DNA from: Pilimelia anulata
GTDB lineage: Bacteria; Actinomycetota; Actinomycetes; Mycobacteriales; Micromonosporaceae
Direction of reading: 5' to 3'
DNA length: 64,000 bases
Assembly: GCF_014647895.1 (NCBI RefSeq)
Contig: NZ_BMQB01000005.1
Span: 1 to 64,000 of the forward strand
This document shows, piece after piece, positions 33,399 to 41,751 of this stretch. The position numbers and the translations under genes were made by a program. Within the stretch, counting starts at the first letter, position 1. Each line of letters opens with the position of its first letter. Below the pieces are notes generated by a model that made no database searches, was not told where the DNA came from, and saw only the letters and a list, made by a program, of their open reading frames with translations.

Positions 33399-35941
33399 GT
33401 CACCTCTCCCTCGTCCCGGCCGCCGCGGCGCCGGCCCGCGGCGCCCTCGACCGCCAGCGCGACCGCCGCGGCCGCGGCGCCGACGCCGAGCACCAGCGCG
33501 ACCTGTCCGGCGGTCACCCCGACCGGTGCCGGGGCGCCGTCGGTGAAGTCGGTCAGCCGCAGCGCCGGGGCGAGCAGCCGGGGCAGCGCGGCGCCGGCCG
33601 CGGCGGCGGTGAGCAGGGTGACCGCCAGCGGTACGCCCAGCTCGACGGCCAGCAGCAGCCGCCACTGGCCGGCGGTGAGCCCGAGCGTACGGACCCGGCG
33701 GCGCAGCGCCACCCGCTCGGCCGCGCCGGCGAGCACCCCGAAGCCGATCGCCAGCAGCGCCAGCAGCAGCCCGGCGCCGGTGCCCAGGCGCAGCGCGGCG
33801 GCGAGGATCGGGTGCACGCCGCGGGCGTCCAGCTCGGCCCGGTACCCGGTCCAGCGGCGCACCTCGACCCCCGGCCCGGCGACGCCGCCGGCCGTGCCGG
33901 CGACCGCGATCGCGGTGGGCTCCAGCGGCCGCCCGGCGTGCGCGGTGACGGCGGCGCGGGGCAGCACCACGAAGTACGCCACGCCCGCCGGCACCGCCGG
34001 GAACCAGTCGGCGACCGCGGCCACCGCGAACTCGCACCGCTGGTCGTGCACCCGGGTGACGCCGCGGCCGGGCAGCCGCGCGGCCAGCGCGGGGGAGACC
34101 ACCGCCGGCACCGGCCCGTCCCCGCACGCCGGCCCGCCGGCCAGCGCCGCCGGTACGGCCCGGCCGCGGCCGGTGGCCCGGTGCACCGCGGCGAGCGCCG
34201 GGGCGTCGACGACGAGGGTGTACCCGATCACCTCGGCGCTCTCGCTCGCGCCCATCCGCCGGTCGGCGAAGCCGCTGAGCACCGCGGCGGCCCGCGGCGC
34301 GGCGGTGAGCGCGGCGACGGTCGGCGCCGGCAGCGGCTGGCCGGTGACCACGGCGTCGCCGGGTACGGCCCGGTCCGCGGCGGTGTCCCGGCCGGCGGCG
34401 ATGGACCCGTCGATCGCGGCCGCGGCCAGCGCGGTGGTCAGCGCGACGACGGCGATCAGCGGCCCGGCCAGCGGCTGCGGTGCCCGGCTGAGCCGGGCGG
34501 TGCCGAGGAAGAACGCCGCCCCGCGGGACCGCGCGGCGAGCCGGGCGACCGGCCGCAGCAGCAGCGGGTACAGCCGCAGCGCGAGCACGGTCGCGCTGGC
34601 CGCCACCAGCACCGGTACGGCGACCAGCAGCGCCCCGCCGCCCGCCCGGGCGGCGGCGACCGCCCCCGCGGTGACCGCGAGCACCAGCACCTCGGCGACC
34701 AGCCGGCGGGCGGCCGCGGCCCGCCGCCCGCCCCGGGCCGGCGGGCGCAGCGCGGCCAGGAACGCGGCCGGCAGCGCGAGCACGCCCGCGACCCCGGAGG
34801 CCAGCGCGAGCCAGGGCGGCCCCGCGGGCGCACCGGGCAGCAGGTACCCGGCGAGCACGCCGACGGCCAGCGCCGGCCCCGCGGTCAGCAGGCCCTCGGC
34901 GAGCGCCCGGGCGGCGACGGTCCGGGCGCCGGCGCCGCGGGCCCGCAGCAGCGCGATCTCACCCCGGCGGCGCCGGGCCAGCAGCGCGGCGGCCAGGCCG
35001 ACCAGGCCGACCAGGGCGGCGAACACGCCGCCGGAGACCGTGGCGGCGGTCGCCGCGTTGGCCGCCCGGGCGGCGGCGAACCGGTCCAGCGGGCGGGCCA
35101 GGCCGGTGCCGAACCGGACGCCCGGCGGGGTGCCGCGGGCCACCGCGTCGAGGCCGCGCAGGACCGCGTCCAGGTCGGCGGCGCGGATCCGGCCGGGGTC
35201 GGTCCGGTACGTCCAGGCGTGGGTCACCGGCCAGCCGTGGCCGACGGCCGCGGTCATGCCGGCGTCGTCGGTCAGCGCGCTCACCTCGTACGGGGTGTCC
35301 GCGGCGGTCGGCGGGACCGCCAGCACGCCCGGTTCGAGCTGCCACAGCCCGGCGGCCGGGTCGCGCGCGGCGAAGACGCCGACGATCCGGGCCGGTACGG
35401 GCGCGCCGCCGGCCTGCGTCCGGCCGAGGGTGAACCGCGCCCCGACCCGCAGGTCGAGCTGCCGCGCGACCCCGTCGGCGACCGTGACCTCCAGCGCGGC
35501 CGGCGTGCTGCGCGGCCAGCGGCCGGCGGTGAGGACGGCGGCGTCCCGGGCGCCGGTGAGCGTGCGCAGGCCGATCGTGAGCGCCTGCCGGTCGGGGTGC
35601 AGGTCCGCGCCCGCGGCCGCCAGTTGGCCGGGGTCGACGGACGTGCCGTACCAGCGCTCGGCGACGAGCCGGCGGACCGCCGGCGGCAGCCCCGCCCCGA
35701 ACCCGTCCAGCTCGGCGGCGCCGGCGGCCGGGGTCGGGTCGTCGGGCAGGCCGCGGGCGTCGAACCGGTACTCCAGGTCCCGCGCCCGCGGCTGCGTCCC
35801 GGCCACGGTGGCGCGCAGGCCGGCGTCGGTGGCCCGGGCGGTGAGCCGCGGGGCGGCGGTGAACACGAGCGCGGCCGTACCGGTGAGCACGGCCAGCGCC
35901 GCCACGTGCGCCGCGTACGCCCGCAGCCGCCGCCCGATCAC
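33395..35941 (-). CDS. FtsX-like ABC permease 1
   Basis: An 848-residue permease. An N-terminal helix (AAHVAALAVLTGTAALVFTAA) is followed by a large external domain (about 45-300), helices near 315-460, a second external segment and a final set of helices. The FtsX-type motif region LARRRRGEIALLRARGAGARTV after the first helix of the core is typical of MacB-type permeases. The last helices read LAIGFGVLAGAAERVALRRRVRTLGLTAGQ, repeating the same motif, so the protein is an internal duplication with two FtsX modules. It couples to the ATPase gene by ATGA. Confidence 0.88.
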   Translation of the reverse strand: MIGRRLRAYAAHVAALAVLTGTAALVFTAAPRLTARATDAGLRATVAGTQPRARDLEYRFDARGLPDDPTPAAGAAELDGFGAGLPPAVRRLVAERWYGTSVDPGQLAAAGADLHPDRQALTIGLRTLTGARDAAVLTAGRWPRSTPAALEVTVADGVARQLDLRVGARFTLGRTQAGGAPVPARIVGVFAARDPAAGLWQLEPGVLAVPPTAADTPYEVSALTDDAGMTAAVGHGWPVTHAWTYRTDPGRIRAADLDAVLRGLDAVARGTPPGVRFGTGLARPLDRFAAARAANAATAATVSGGVFAALVGLVGLAAALLARRRRGEIALLRARGAGARTVAARALAEGLLTAGPALAVGVLAGYLLPGAPAGPPWLALASGVAGVLALPAAFLAALRPPARGGRRAAAARRLVAEVLVLAVTAGAVAAARAGGGALLVAVPVLVAASATVLALRLYPLLLRPVARLAARSRGAAFFLGTARLSRAPQPLAGPLIAVVALTTALAAAAIDGSIAAGRDTAADRAVPGDAVVTGQPLPAPTVAALTAAPRAAAVLSGFADRRMGASESAEVIGYTLVVDAPALAAVHRATGRGRAVPAALAGGPACGDGPVPAVVSPALAARLPGRGVTRVHDQRCEFAVAAVADWFPAVPAGVAYFVVLPRAAVTAHAGRPLEPTAIAVAGTAGGVAGPGVEVRRWTGYRAELDARGVHPILAAALRLGTGAGLLLALLAIGFGVLAGAAERVALRRRVRTLGLTAGQWRLLLAVELGVPLAVTLLTAAAAGAALPRLLAPALRLTDFTDGAPAPVGVTAGQVALVLGVGAAAAAVALAVEGAAGRRRGGRDEGEVT

Positions 35942-35975
35942 GCCGCCACCCCCGGTCCCGGGCGGCCGCGCGCGG

Positions 35976-38552
35976 TCACGATCCGTCCCCGATCCGCCGG
36001 GCGGCCGCGGGCAGGTCGCGGCGGGCGCGGGCGGCCGTGGCCGCGCTGAGCAGCGCCGCCGCCAGCAGCACCGCGGCGCCCGTACCGGCCAGCGCCGGCC
36101 ACGGCAGGACCAGCGCCGGCGCCGGTACCGGCCGCTCCGCCGCGGGGGTGAGGATCACCAGCGGCGCCAGCGCGGTCGCCACGACCGCGCCGATCGCCAG
36201 CCCGGCCGCCACCCCGACGCCGACCAGCAGCGTCTGCTCGGTGACGACCGCCCGGGCAAGCCAGCGCGGCCGGGCGCCGAGCGCGTGCAGGACGGCCAGC
36301 CCGCCGAGCCGCCGCCGCGACCCGGCCCGGGCGTCCACGGTGAACCCGGCCAGCGCGATCAGCAGCGCCCCGAACCCGACCACCAGGTATGCCGCCCGGG
36401 CGGCCCGCCAGGACGGGTCGGCGGCGTTCGCGGCGGCGACCGCCCGCCGGTCCAGCACGGTGAGGCCGGGCAGGTCCGCCGCGGCCGCGGCGGCGGCCGG
36501 GCCGTCGGCGGCCAGCCACCACTCGGTCGGCGCGGCGTCGGCGCCGGGCAGGTGCCCGGCCAGCGCGGGGGCGTCCAGCAGCAGGCCGCGGGCGGCGCCG
36601 GGGGCGCCGGGGAGGGCCTCGACCGTACCGGTGATCAGCGCGGGCACGGTCCGCCCGGCGAGCGGCACGCCGGCCTGCTGGCCGACGCCGATCCGCAGGT
36701 CGCGCAGCAGCGCCGGGGTGGCCAGCGCCGGCACCGGCCCGCCCGGCGCGGGGCGGGCGGCGGCGAGCGCGGGCAGCAGGTCGGCGCCCGGCCCGCGGAC
36801 CACCCCGACGGCCGCGCGGGCGTCGAGCGCGAGCAGCACGCTCGTACCGTCCGCGGCGCCGATCCGTTCGCTGCCCCGGCGGACCGGCAGCACCGCCCGG
36901 GCGCCGGGCAGCGCGGCGATGGCGGCGGGCCGCCCGGCGGGCGCGGGCCCCGGTACGGCGGTCAGCCGCAGGTCCGCCCCGACGGCGGCGTCGGCCCGGT
37001 CGGCCAGCGACCGCTGCCAGGTGGCCACGGTGGACCAGGTCAGCGCGCTGACCGCCACCCCGGCGGCGAGCAGCAGCAGCGGGCCGGCGTGCGGCCGGCG
37101 GGCCACCTGCCGGATGCCGAGCAGGACGGCGGACCAGTCCCGCCGGTCGACGAACCGCTCCGCCAGGCCGATCAGCGGCGGGGCGAGCCGCAGCGCCAGC
37201 GCCGCCCCGGCGAGCACGGCCAGCGTCGGGGCGGCCACGAGCAGCAGGTCGGCGCCGGTCGGTGCGGGCCGGTCGCGCAGGGCGTACCAGGCCAGCACCG
37301 CCGCCGCGGCGAGCGCCAGGTCGAGGCCGGCGCGGTGGGCGGCGCCGAACCGGGTGGGGCGGGCGTGCGCGGCCAGCTCGTTGACGTACCGGTCGCCGAC
37401 CCGCAGCGCCGGCACCGCCAGCGCGATCACCGCGAGCACGGCGAAGCCGCCGCCGACCAGCCGGGACGCCGGCCCGAACGGGGGCGCCGACCACAGCCCG
37501 CCGGCCGGGTCGAGGGCGCGCAGCGCCGCCGCGGTGGCGGCGGGGGCGAGCAGTGCCACCGGTACGACGAACACCGCCGCCTCGGCCACCGCCCACCCGG
37601 CGAGCTGCCGCCGGGTCGCGCCGCGCGCCCGCAGCAGCGCCGACTCGCGCCAGCGCGCGTCGTGCAGCAGCGCGCCGAGCAGCAGCAGCGTGTACCCGCT
37701 CAGCATCACCAGCAGCGCGACCGGGCCGAGCAGGGCGGCGCGCCCGGCGGTACCGACGACGGCCAGCCGCGCGGCCAGCGCCGCGCCGTCGGTCTCGGCC
37801 CGCGCGCCGGACCCGGCGGCCGCGGCGGCCCGGCCGCCCGCGGCGGGCAGCCCCGCGGCGACGGCGGCGGCCGCGGCGGCGTCCCCGCCGGCCGGGAACC
37901 GCGCGTCCGCGACCCAGCCCGCCCCGGCGCCGGCCGGGTGCAGCCGGTCGAAGTCGGCGGCGGCCAGCGGGAACGGCCAGCTCGTCGTGCGGCCGGGCGC
38001 GGCGTCGAGGGCGGCGGGCAGCAGCCGCCAGTACGGGTCCGCGGGGTCGCGCGGCGTCCACACCCCGACCACCAGCACCGCACTGGCCCGCCCGGTGGCC
38101 CGGTCGGTCAGCGGCACCCGGTCGCCGACCCGCAGCCGCAGCCCCGCGGCGACCGCGGCCGGCAGCGCCACCCCCGGCGCGGCCCCGGTACCGTCCGGCC
38201 AGGCGCCGGCGGCCAGCGTCGCGTGCGCCGGCAGGTCGTCGGCGGTGAGCAGGGCGGCATACCCGTCGGCGGCGCGGGCGAGCGCCCGCCCGGACCCGTA
38301 CCGCGCCCCGGCCACCGGCCCGACCCCGGCCAGCGCGGCCCGTACCGCCGCGTCGTCCCCCGCTGTTCCCGGCCGGTGCACGAGCACGCTGCGCGCGGCG
38401 GGGGGAGCGGCCGCGACAGCGGCCCGGGCGCCGCGCACGCCGGCGTCCCGGTGCAGCGCGAGGACGGCGGTGCAGAGGGCGGCGGCGAGCAGGACGGTCA
38501 GGGCGACGGCGGCGAGCGGTCCGCGGGCCCCGGCGGCGCGACGCAGAAGCAT
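35976..38552 (-). CDS. FtsX-like ABC permease 2
   Basis: An 858-residue permease and first gene of the four-gene export run. It begins MLLRRAAGARGPLAAVALTVLLAAALCTAVLAL, one helix then a large external domain with several PDD/ADG-rich stretches. Two FtsX-type modules follow, with ARWRESALLRARGATRRQL and the C-terminal AGSRRRLGGLAVLHALGARPRWLARAV as the cytoplasmic coupling motifs. It is a diverged paralogue of permease 1, 34 bases away. Together with two ATPases this is a complete MacB/LolCDE-like machine without a periplasmic adaptor, as expected for a Gram-positive. The cargo is unknown. Confidence 0.88.
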   Translation of the reverse strand: MLLRRAAGARGPLAAVALTVLLAAALCTAVLALHRDAGVRGARAAVAAAPPAARSVLVHRPGTAGDDAAVRAALAGVGPVAGARYGSGRALARAADGYAALLTADDLPAHATLAAGAWPDGTGAAPGVALPAAVAAGLRLRVGDRVPLTDRATGRASAVLVVGVWTPRDPADPYWRLLPAALDAAPGRTTSWPFPLAAADFDRLHPAGAGAGWVADARFPAGGDAAAAAAVAAGLPAAGGRAAAAAGSGARAETDGAALAARLAVVGTAGRAALLGPVALLVMLSGYTLLLLGALLHDARWRESALLRARGATRRQLAGWAVAEAAVFVVPVALLAPAATAAALRALDPAGGLWSAPPFGPASRLVGGGFAVLAVIALAVPALRVGDRYVNELAAHARPTRFGAAHRAGLDLALAAAAVLAWYALRDRPAPTGADLLLVAAPTLAVLAGAALALRLAPPLIGLAERFVDRRDWSAVLLGIRQVARRPHAGPLLLLAAGVAVSALTWSTVATWQRSLADRADAAVGADLRLTAVPGPAPAGRPAAIAALPGARAVLPVRRGSERIGAADGTSVLLALDARAAVGVVRGPGADLLPALAAARPAPGGPVPALATPALLRDLRIGVGQQAGVPLAGRTVPALITGTVEALPGAPGAARGLLLDAPALAGHLPGADAAPTEWWLAADGPAAAAAAADLPGLTVLDRRAVAAANAADPSWRAARAAYLVVGFGALLIALAGFTVDARAGSRRRLGGLAVLHALGARPRWLARAVVTEQTLLVGVGVAAGLAIGAVVATALAPLVILTPAAERPVPAPALVLPWPALAGTGAAVLLAAALLSAATAARARRDLPAAARRIGDGS

Positions 38553-38873
38553 GGGACGCGCACCCCCGATCGATCCCACAGCAGACCGGCCGATCCTAAC
38601 GACCCCGGGCGACACCCTTGACCGCCCGAACGGCCACCGCTCGCCCGCCGGCCACCGCGCCGCCAGGTTGTCAGGTCCTCGGCCGGCCGGACTGTCGGGG
38701 ACGTCGAGCTACCGTGCCGATGCGCCGGCGGCCGTCGGGGCCCACGGGCCGTGGTCGTCGCGGCTGTCGGTTCGTGGTCCCGGGTTGCCGAGTCGTATGT
38801 GCGTCGGGCTGCCGGTTCGTGGTCGTGGGGCTGATGGGTCGTGGGTCGTCGGGCTGACGGGCAGGATCGCGGC
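38553..38873. other. divergent gap with degenerate GTCGTGG repeats
   Basis: This gap separates the leftward ABC run from rightward pdxH. From about 38735 the plus strand carries degenerate repeats of TCGTGGTC, GTCGGGCTG and CGGTTCGTGG: CGGTTCGTGGTC occurs exactly at 38768-38779 and 38813-38824. No gene is supported. Confidence 0.5.
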
Positions 38874-39524
38874 ATGACTCTTCGCGACGTGCTGCGCGCC
38901 CTCCCGGTTCTCGCCGGACCGCTCCCGGCGTTCGACCCGGCTCCGACGCCGGATCACCCCGACGACCTGTTCGCCGACTGGCTCGCGGCCGCCGTCGCGG
39001 CGGGCGTCGCCGAGCCGCACGCCATGGTCCTCAGCACGGTCGACGCCGACGGCGTACCCGACGCCCGCGTCCTGATCCTCAAGGACGTCGACGCCCGCGG
39101 CTGGCAGTTCGCTGCTGACGCGGGCAGCGCCAAGGGCCGCCAGATCGCCGCGAACCCGTCCGCCGCGCTCACCCTGTACTGGCGGGAACAGGGCCGCCAG
39201 GTCCGCGCCCGCGGTCCGGTCACCCCGCTGGACCGGGCCACCAGCGAGCGGGACTTCCGCGCCCGCCCCCGCGACTCCCGCATCGCCGGCCTACCCGGCC
39301 GCCAGAGCGCCATCCTGGCGAGCCCTGCCGACCTGGACGAAGCGCGAACCACCGCCGCCTCCACCCTGGACCGGGCCCCCGACACGGTCCCGCCCCACCA
39401 CACCGTCTACGCCGTGCAGCCCCGGACGGTCGAGTTCTGGCAGGGCACCCCCACCCGCCGCCACATCCGTCTCCGCTACACCCACACCTCCCACGGCTGG
39501 ACCCAACACCTCCTCTGGCCCTGA
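38874..39524 (+). CDS. pdxH: pyridoxal 5'-phosphate synthase (PNP/PMP oxidase)
   Basis: An FMN enzyme that oxidises pyridoxine/pyridoxamine phosphate to the cofactor PLP in the cytoplasm. The 216-residue protein has the family layout: AMVLSTVDADGVPDARVLILK (FMN binding), SAKGRQIAANPSAALTLYWREQGRQVRARG and the C-terminal RTVEFWQG with RLRY. The final RL-P-type end of longer homologues is replaced by HGWTQHLLWP, normal for the subgroup. Its 3' end faces the remnant Nudix gene. Confidence 0.88.
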   Translation: MTLRDVLRALPVLAGPLPAFDPAPTPDHPDDLFADWLAAAVAAGVAEPHAMVLSTVDADGVPDARVLILKDVDARGWQFAADAGSAKGRQIAANPSAALTLYWREQGRQVRARGPVTPLDRATSERDFRARPRDSRIAGLPGRQSAILASPADLDEARTTAASTLDRAPDTVPPHHTVYAVQPRTVEFWQGTPTRRHIRLRYTHTSHGWTQHLLWP

Positions 39525-39534
39525 CCGCACCGCG

Positions 39535-39908
39535 TCATGCGCGGTACCGAAGGTCGGGCAGTCGAACAGCGCGGTCCCAGCCACGATCTGTCCGCGGAGG
39601 TACTCGGCGACCGCGTCCGGCTTGATATTGATGCTTTCCAGCCCGGCAATGGTCAAGGGAATGAGATCGACGGTGTAGGTGCCGCGGGTGGGGTCGTTGA
39701 ATTCGGGGCCGGTGCGGTCGCGTTCGTTCCAGGCATCGATACGGCCGAGGTAGAAGTGCCCGCGGTCGGCGCCCCGGGCGAGGGTGAGGAGCTGGGGGTG
39801 GATGGCGGCAGTCCCGCCGAGTTCCTCGCGGATCTCGCGGTCGAGCGCGGCCCGAATGCGGGACGCGCCTGTCCACGGCAGAAGAGTGCGGGCACAGGTT
39901 GCCGTCAT
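39535..39908 (-). pseudogene. degraded Nudix hydrolase
   Basis: The frame from ATG 39908 contains AALDREIREELGG, the second half of a Nudix box, then HFYLGRIDAWNERDRTGPEFNDPTRGTY and a C-terminal IPLTIAGLESINIKPDAVAEYL, characteristic of one Nudix subfamily. The N-terminal strand and the G-x5-E half of the box are missing (LLPWTGASR replaces it), so the metal site cannot form. Near 39563 a one-base loss shifts the frame: the expected ending LPDLRYRA followed by stop at 39535 is found in another frame, while the original frame runs on into antisense pdxH. The ATG overlaps the stop of the reductase gene. Confidence 0.7.
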
Positions 39909-40549
39909 CGCCTCCAGAACAGTAGGTGGGTGACGCCGCTCGGGCTCGGCACCTCGTCGAGGTGGAAGCGATCGAGAAGATCGGTGTGGCTCTCCCAGAG
40001 CCGCTCTCCTCGGCCGAGGTCGATGGGTGCGACGGCGATGTGCATCGTGTCGACCAGGTCGGCGTCGATGAACTCGCGGACGGTGGCGACCCCGCCGCCG
40101 AGCCGCACGTCACGACCCGCGGCTGCTTCCTTGGCGCGGGCCAGGGCTTCGGCGGGGCTCGCGTTGAGGAAATGGAACGTGGTGTCCGCCAGGGTGAACG
40201 ACGGGCGTTCGTGGTGGGTGAGGACGAAGACCGGTGTGTGGAACGGCGGGTTGTCGCCCCACCATCCCTGCCACTCGTGGTTGTCCCACGGGCCTCGCTG
40301 CGGCCCGAACTTGTTGCGCCCCATGATCTCGGCGCCGATGTTGTGGTCGTAGTCGCGGGTCATGTAGTCGTCCAGGCCGCGGCTGCCGCCGGGTTCCGTG
40401 CGGTAGACGAAGCTGGCCGTGTCGATGCGCCAGGAGAACAAGGCGGCAGGGTCGGCGTGACCGAAGGGCCGTTCCGGGCTCTGCCCCGCACCGGCACCGA
40501 ACCCGTCCCGGGACACGGCGAAGCACTGGACCCTCAGCAGTTGCGGCAT
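39905..40549 (-). CDS. dihydrofolate reductase-family (RibD C-terminal-like) protein
   Basis: A 214-residue NADPH-dependent reductase fold protein. Typical segments are VQCFAVSRDGFGAGAGQS near the N-terminus, GAEIMGRNKFGP, HTPVFVLTHHERP, RDVRLGGGVATVREFIDADLVDTMHIAVAPIDLGRGERLW and a terminal HLLFWRR. Homologues are annotated as DHFR-family or YyaP/YwjB-like, generally without known substrate. The ATG at 40549 follows an excellent GGAGGAGAT. Its less extreme codon use and neighbours suggest it belongs to an accessory block. Confidence 0.88.
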   Translation of the reverse strand: MPQLLRVQCFAVSRDGFGAGAGQSPERPFGHADPAALFSWRIDTASFVYRTEPGGSRGLDDYMTRDYDHNIGAEIMGRNKFGPQRGPWDNHEWQGWWGDNPPFHTPVFVLTHHERPSFTLADTTFHFLNASPAEALARAKEAAAGRDVRLGGGVATVREFIDADLVDTMHIAVAPIDLGRGERLWESHTDLLDRFHLDEVPSPSGVTHLLFWRR

Positions 40550-40831
40550 ATCTCCTCCGGTCGGACGTGGTCGGCGCAGGACGGTTGCCAACTACAGCCA
40601 GTATCGGACCAGCCGGGCGCCCGCGCGCATGCCGGAGGCAAATCGGTAAGCCCGCACCCCACCGTCGACCTATTGGACGACCGACGGAGCCTGATCGTGT
40701 TGCGCCAGGTTCCGTCAACCCGAATGACTATGTCTAGTGGTGGTCACTTTTGCGACGACGACGCCGATACCAAGCCCGCCCGAGCCACTGTCGAAGACGC
40801 GGCTGCCACTCGCCTGGCAGCCGTCGCGGCA

Positions 40832-41113
40832 CTAGGCGTCGTCTTTGCCCCAGTTGCCGAGTGCGACGATGGTCTCGCGCAAGGCGAGGCCGCGATCGGT
40901 CAGCGCATAGGCCCGAGTGTTGTGTCGGAGGGGCAGGCGGAACAGCACGCCAGCCGCTTCGAGCTCGCGCAGGCGTGTCGCGAGGATGTTCGTGGGCACG
41001 CCGAGGTCGCGCTGCAGGTCGCCGTAGCGTTGTGGCCCGTCGAGCAGCCGTTCCACGATGAGCAGGGCCCACCGTGCTCCGACGATGTCGAGGGCCGCGG
41101 CGAGGTCGCTCAC
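40832..41113 (-). CDS. HxlR-family transcriptional regulator
   Basis: A 93-residue winged-helix regulator. DIVGARWALLIVERLLDGPQRYGDLQ, GVPTNILATRLRELEAAGVLFR and AYALTDRGLAL are standard HxlR segments. It contains no cysteine, so unlike redox-sensing HypR/YodB members it cannot sense thiol oxidation. Its GTG overlaps the stop of the VOC gene by four bases (GTGA), so the two form an operon. The palindrome overlapping the operon promoter is its probable operator, giving autoregulation (inference). Confidence 0.88.
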   Translation of the reverse strand: MSDLAAALDIVGARWALLIVERLLDGPQRYGDLQRDLGVPTNILATRLRELEAAGVLFRLPLRHNTRAYALTDRGLALRETIVALGNWGKDDA

Positions 41114-41514
41114 GCGGTCGGATCGGCGTCCGCCTTCATCCAGAACGGTGAGTAGTGGTAGCCGTCGGGGTCGTCGAATTGGCGCTGGTACATGAAGGGG
41201 TAGTCGTCGGTGTCACCGATCCTCCCGCCGGCGGCGCCGGCGCGGTCGACGAGCTCGTCGACCGCCTCGCGGCTGCCCAGGTCGAACGAGACCGTGACCT
41301 TGGAGGGCGTCTGAGGTCCGCCGATCAGCTGCTCGACTCCGCCGACGCTCGCGTACATCTCGCGGCTGCCGAGCATGACGTACTGCTCGGGCGCGATCGC
41401 GAAGCATGACACGTTCTGGTCGGACATCTCAGCGTTGAGGGTCCAGCCGAGGGCGGTGTAGAAGGCGGTTGCGCGCTCGACGCTCTCGACCGGGCAGGTG
41501 ATGAAGAGGCTCAT
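41110..41514 (-). CDS. VOC (glyoxalase/bleomycin-resistance-like) protein
   Basis: A 134-residue single VOC module beginning MSLFITCPVESVERATAFYTALG, with the paired beta-alpha-beta-beta-beta pattern ending in QFDDPDGYHYSPFWMK. It matches the 'lactoylglutathione lyase-like' VOC group often found with HxlR or ArsR regulators; the substrate is unknown. The ATG at 41514 is preferred over 41523 because the predicted -10 box ends at 41522, making 41514 the first ATG at or beside the transcription start: a leaderless mRNA. It is the first gene of the VOC-hxlR pair. Confidence 0.85.
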   Translation of the reverse strand: MSLFITCPVESVERATAFYTALGWTLNAEMSDQNVSCFAIAPEQYVMLGSREMYASVGGVEQLIGGPQTPSKVTVSFDLGSREAVDELVDRAGAAGGRIGDTDDYPFMYQRQFDDPDGYHYSPFWMKADADPTA

Positions 41515-41521
41515 GCGGCCC

Positions 41522-41550
41522 ATACTTGCAAAATGCAAGTAGCTCGTCAA
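41522..41550 (-). promoter_or_regulatory. promoter of the VOC-hxlR operon
   Basis: On the minus strand TTGACG (41545-41550), 17 bases, AAGTAT (41522-41527) form a sigma-70-like promoter. The -10 box ends eight bases before ATG 41514, so the message should start at or next to the start codon. The spacer and -10 are occupied by the palindrome at 41524-41540. Confidence 0.6.
41524..41540. promoter_or_regulatory. 17-bp palindromic operator (probable HxlR site)
   Basis: ACTTGCA, AAA, TGCAAGT is a perfect seven-base inverted repeat with a three-base spacer. It overlaps the -10 box and spacer of the only promoter for the VOC-hxlR operon, the classical place for an autorepressor. Assignment to the HxlR protein is inferred from context. 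Confidence 0.7.
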
Positions 41551-41751
41551 GGGGGCATACGGCCCGCGCGGTCGGCTACCGGCTGCGTCCCCTACGGTGG
41601 TCGGCCGCCGCGTGGTGAGCGCACCCTGGTGGCGGCGAGCGTGCACCTGATCTTCGCTCGAAGAGATCAACACGGTTTCATCACCCACCGCCCGCGCGGC
41701 GGCGCTTGTGCGAATGCTGCCTGCTGATCGGTGGTGGCTGCGTGGTGAAGG

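Noticed and set aside
32127..38621. A 2164-codon open frame on the plus strand
   Set aside because: It lies antisense to four intact, well-recognised ABC genes; its translation is Arg/Pro/Ala/Ser-rich with no domain, the usual shadow of very GC-rich coding DNA.
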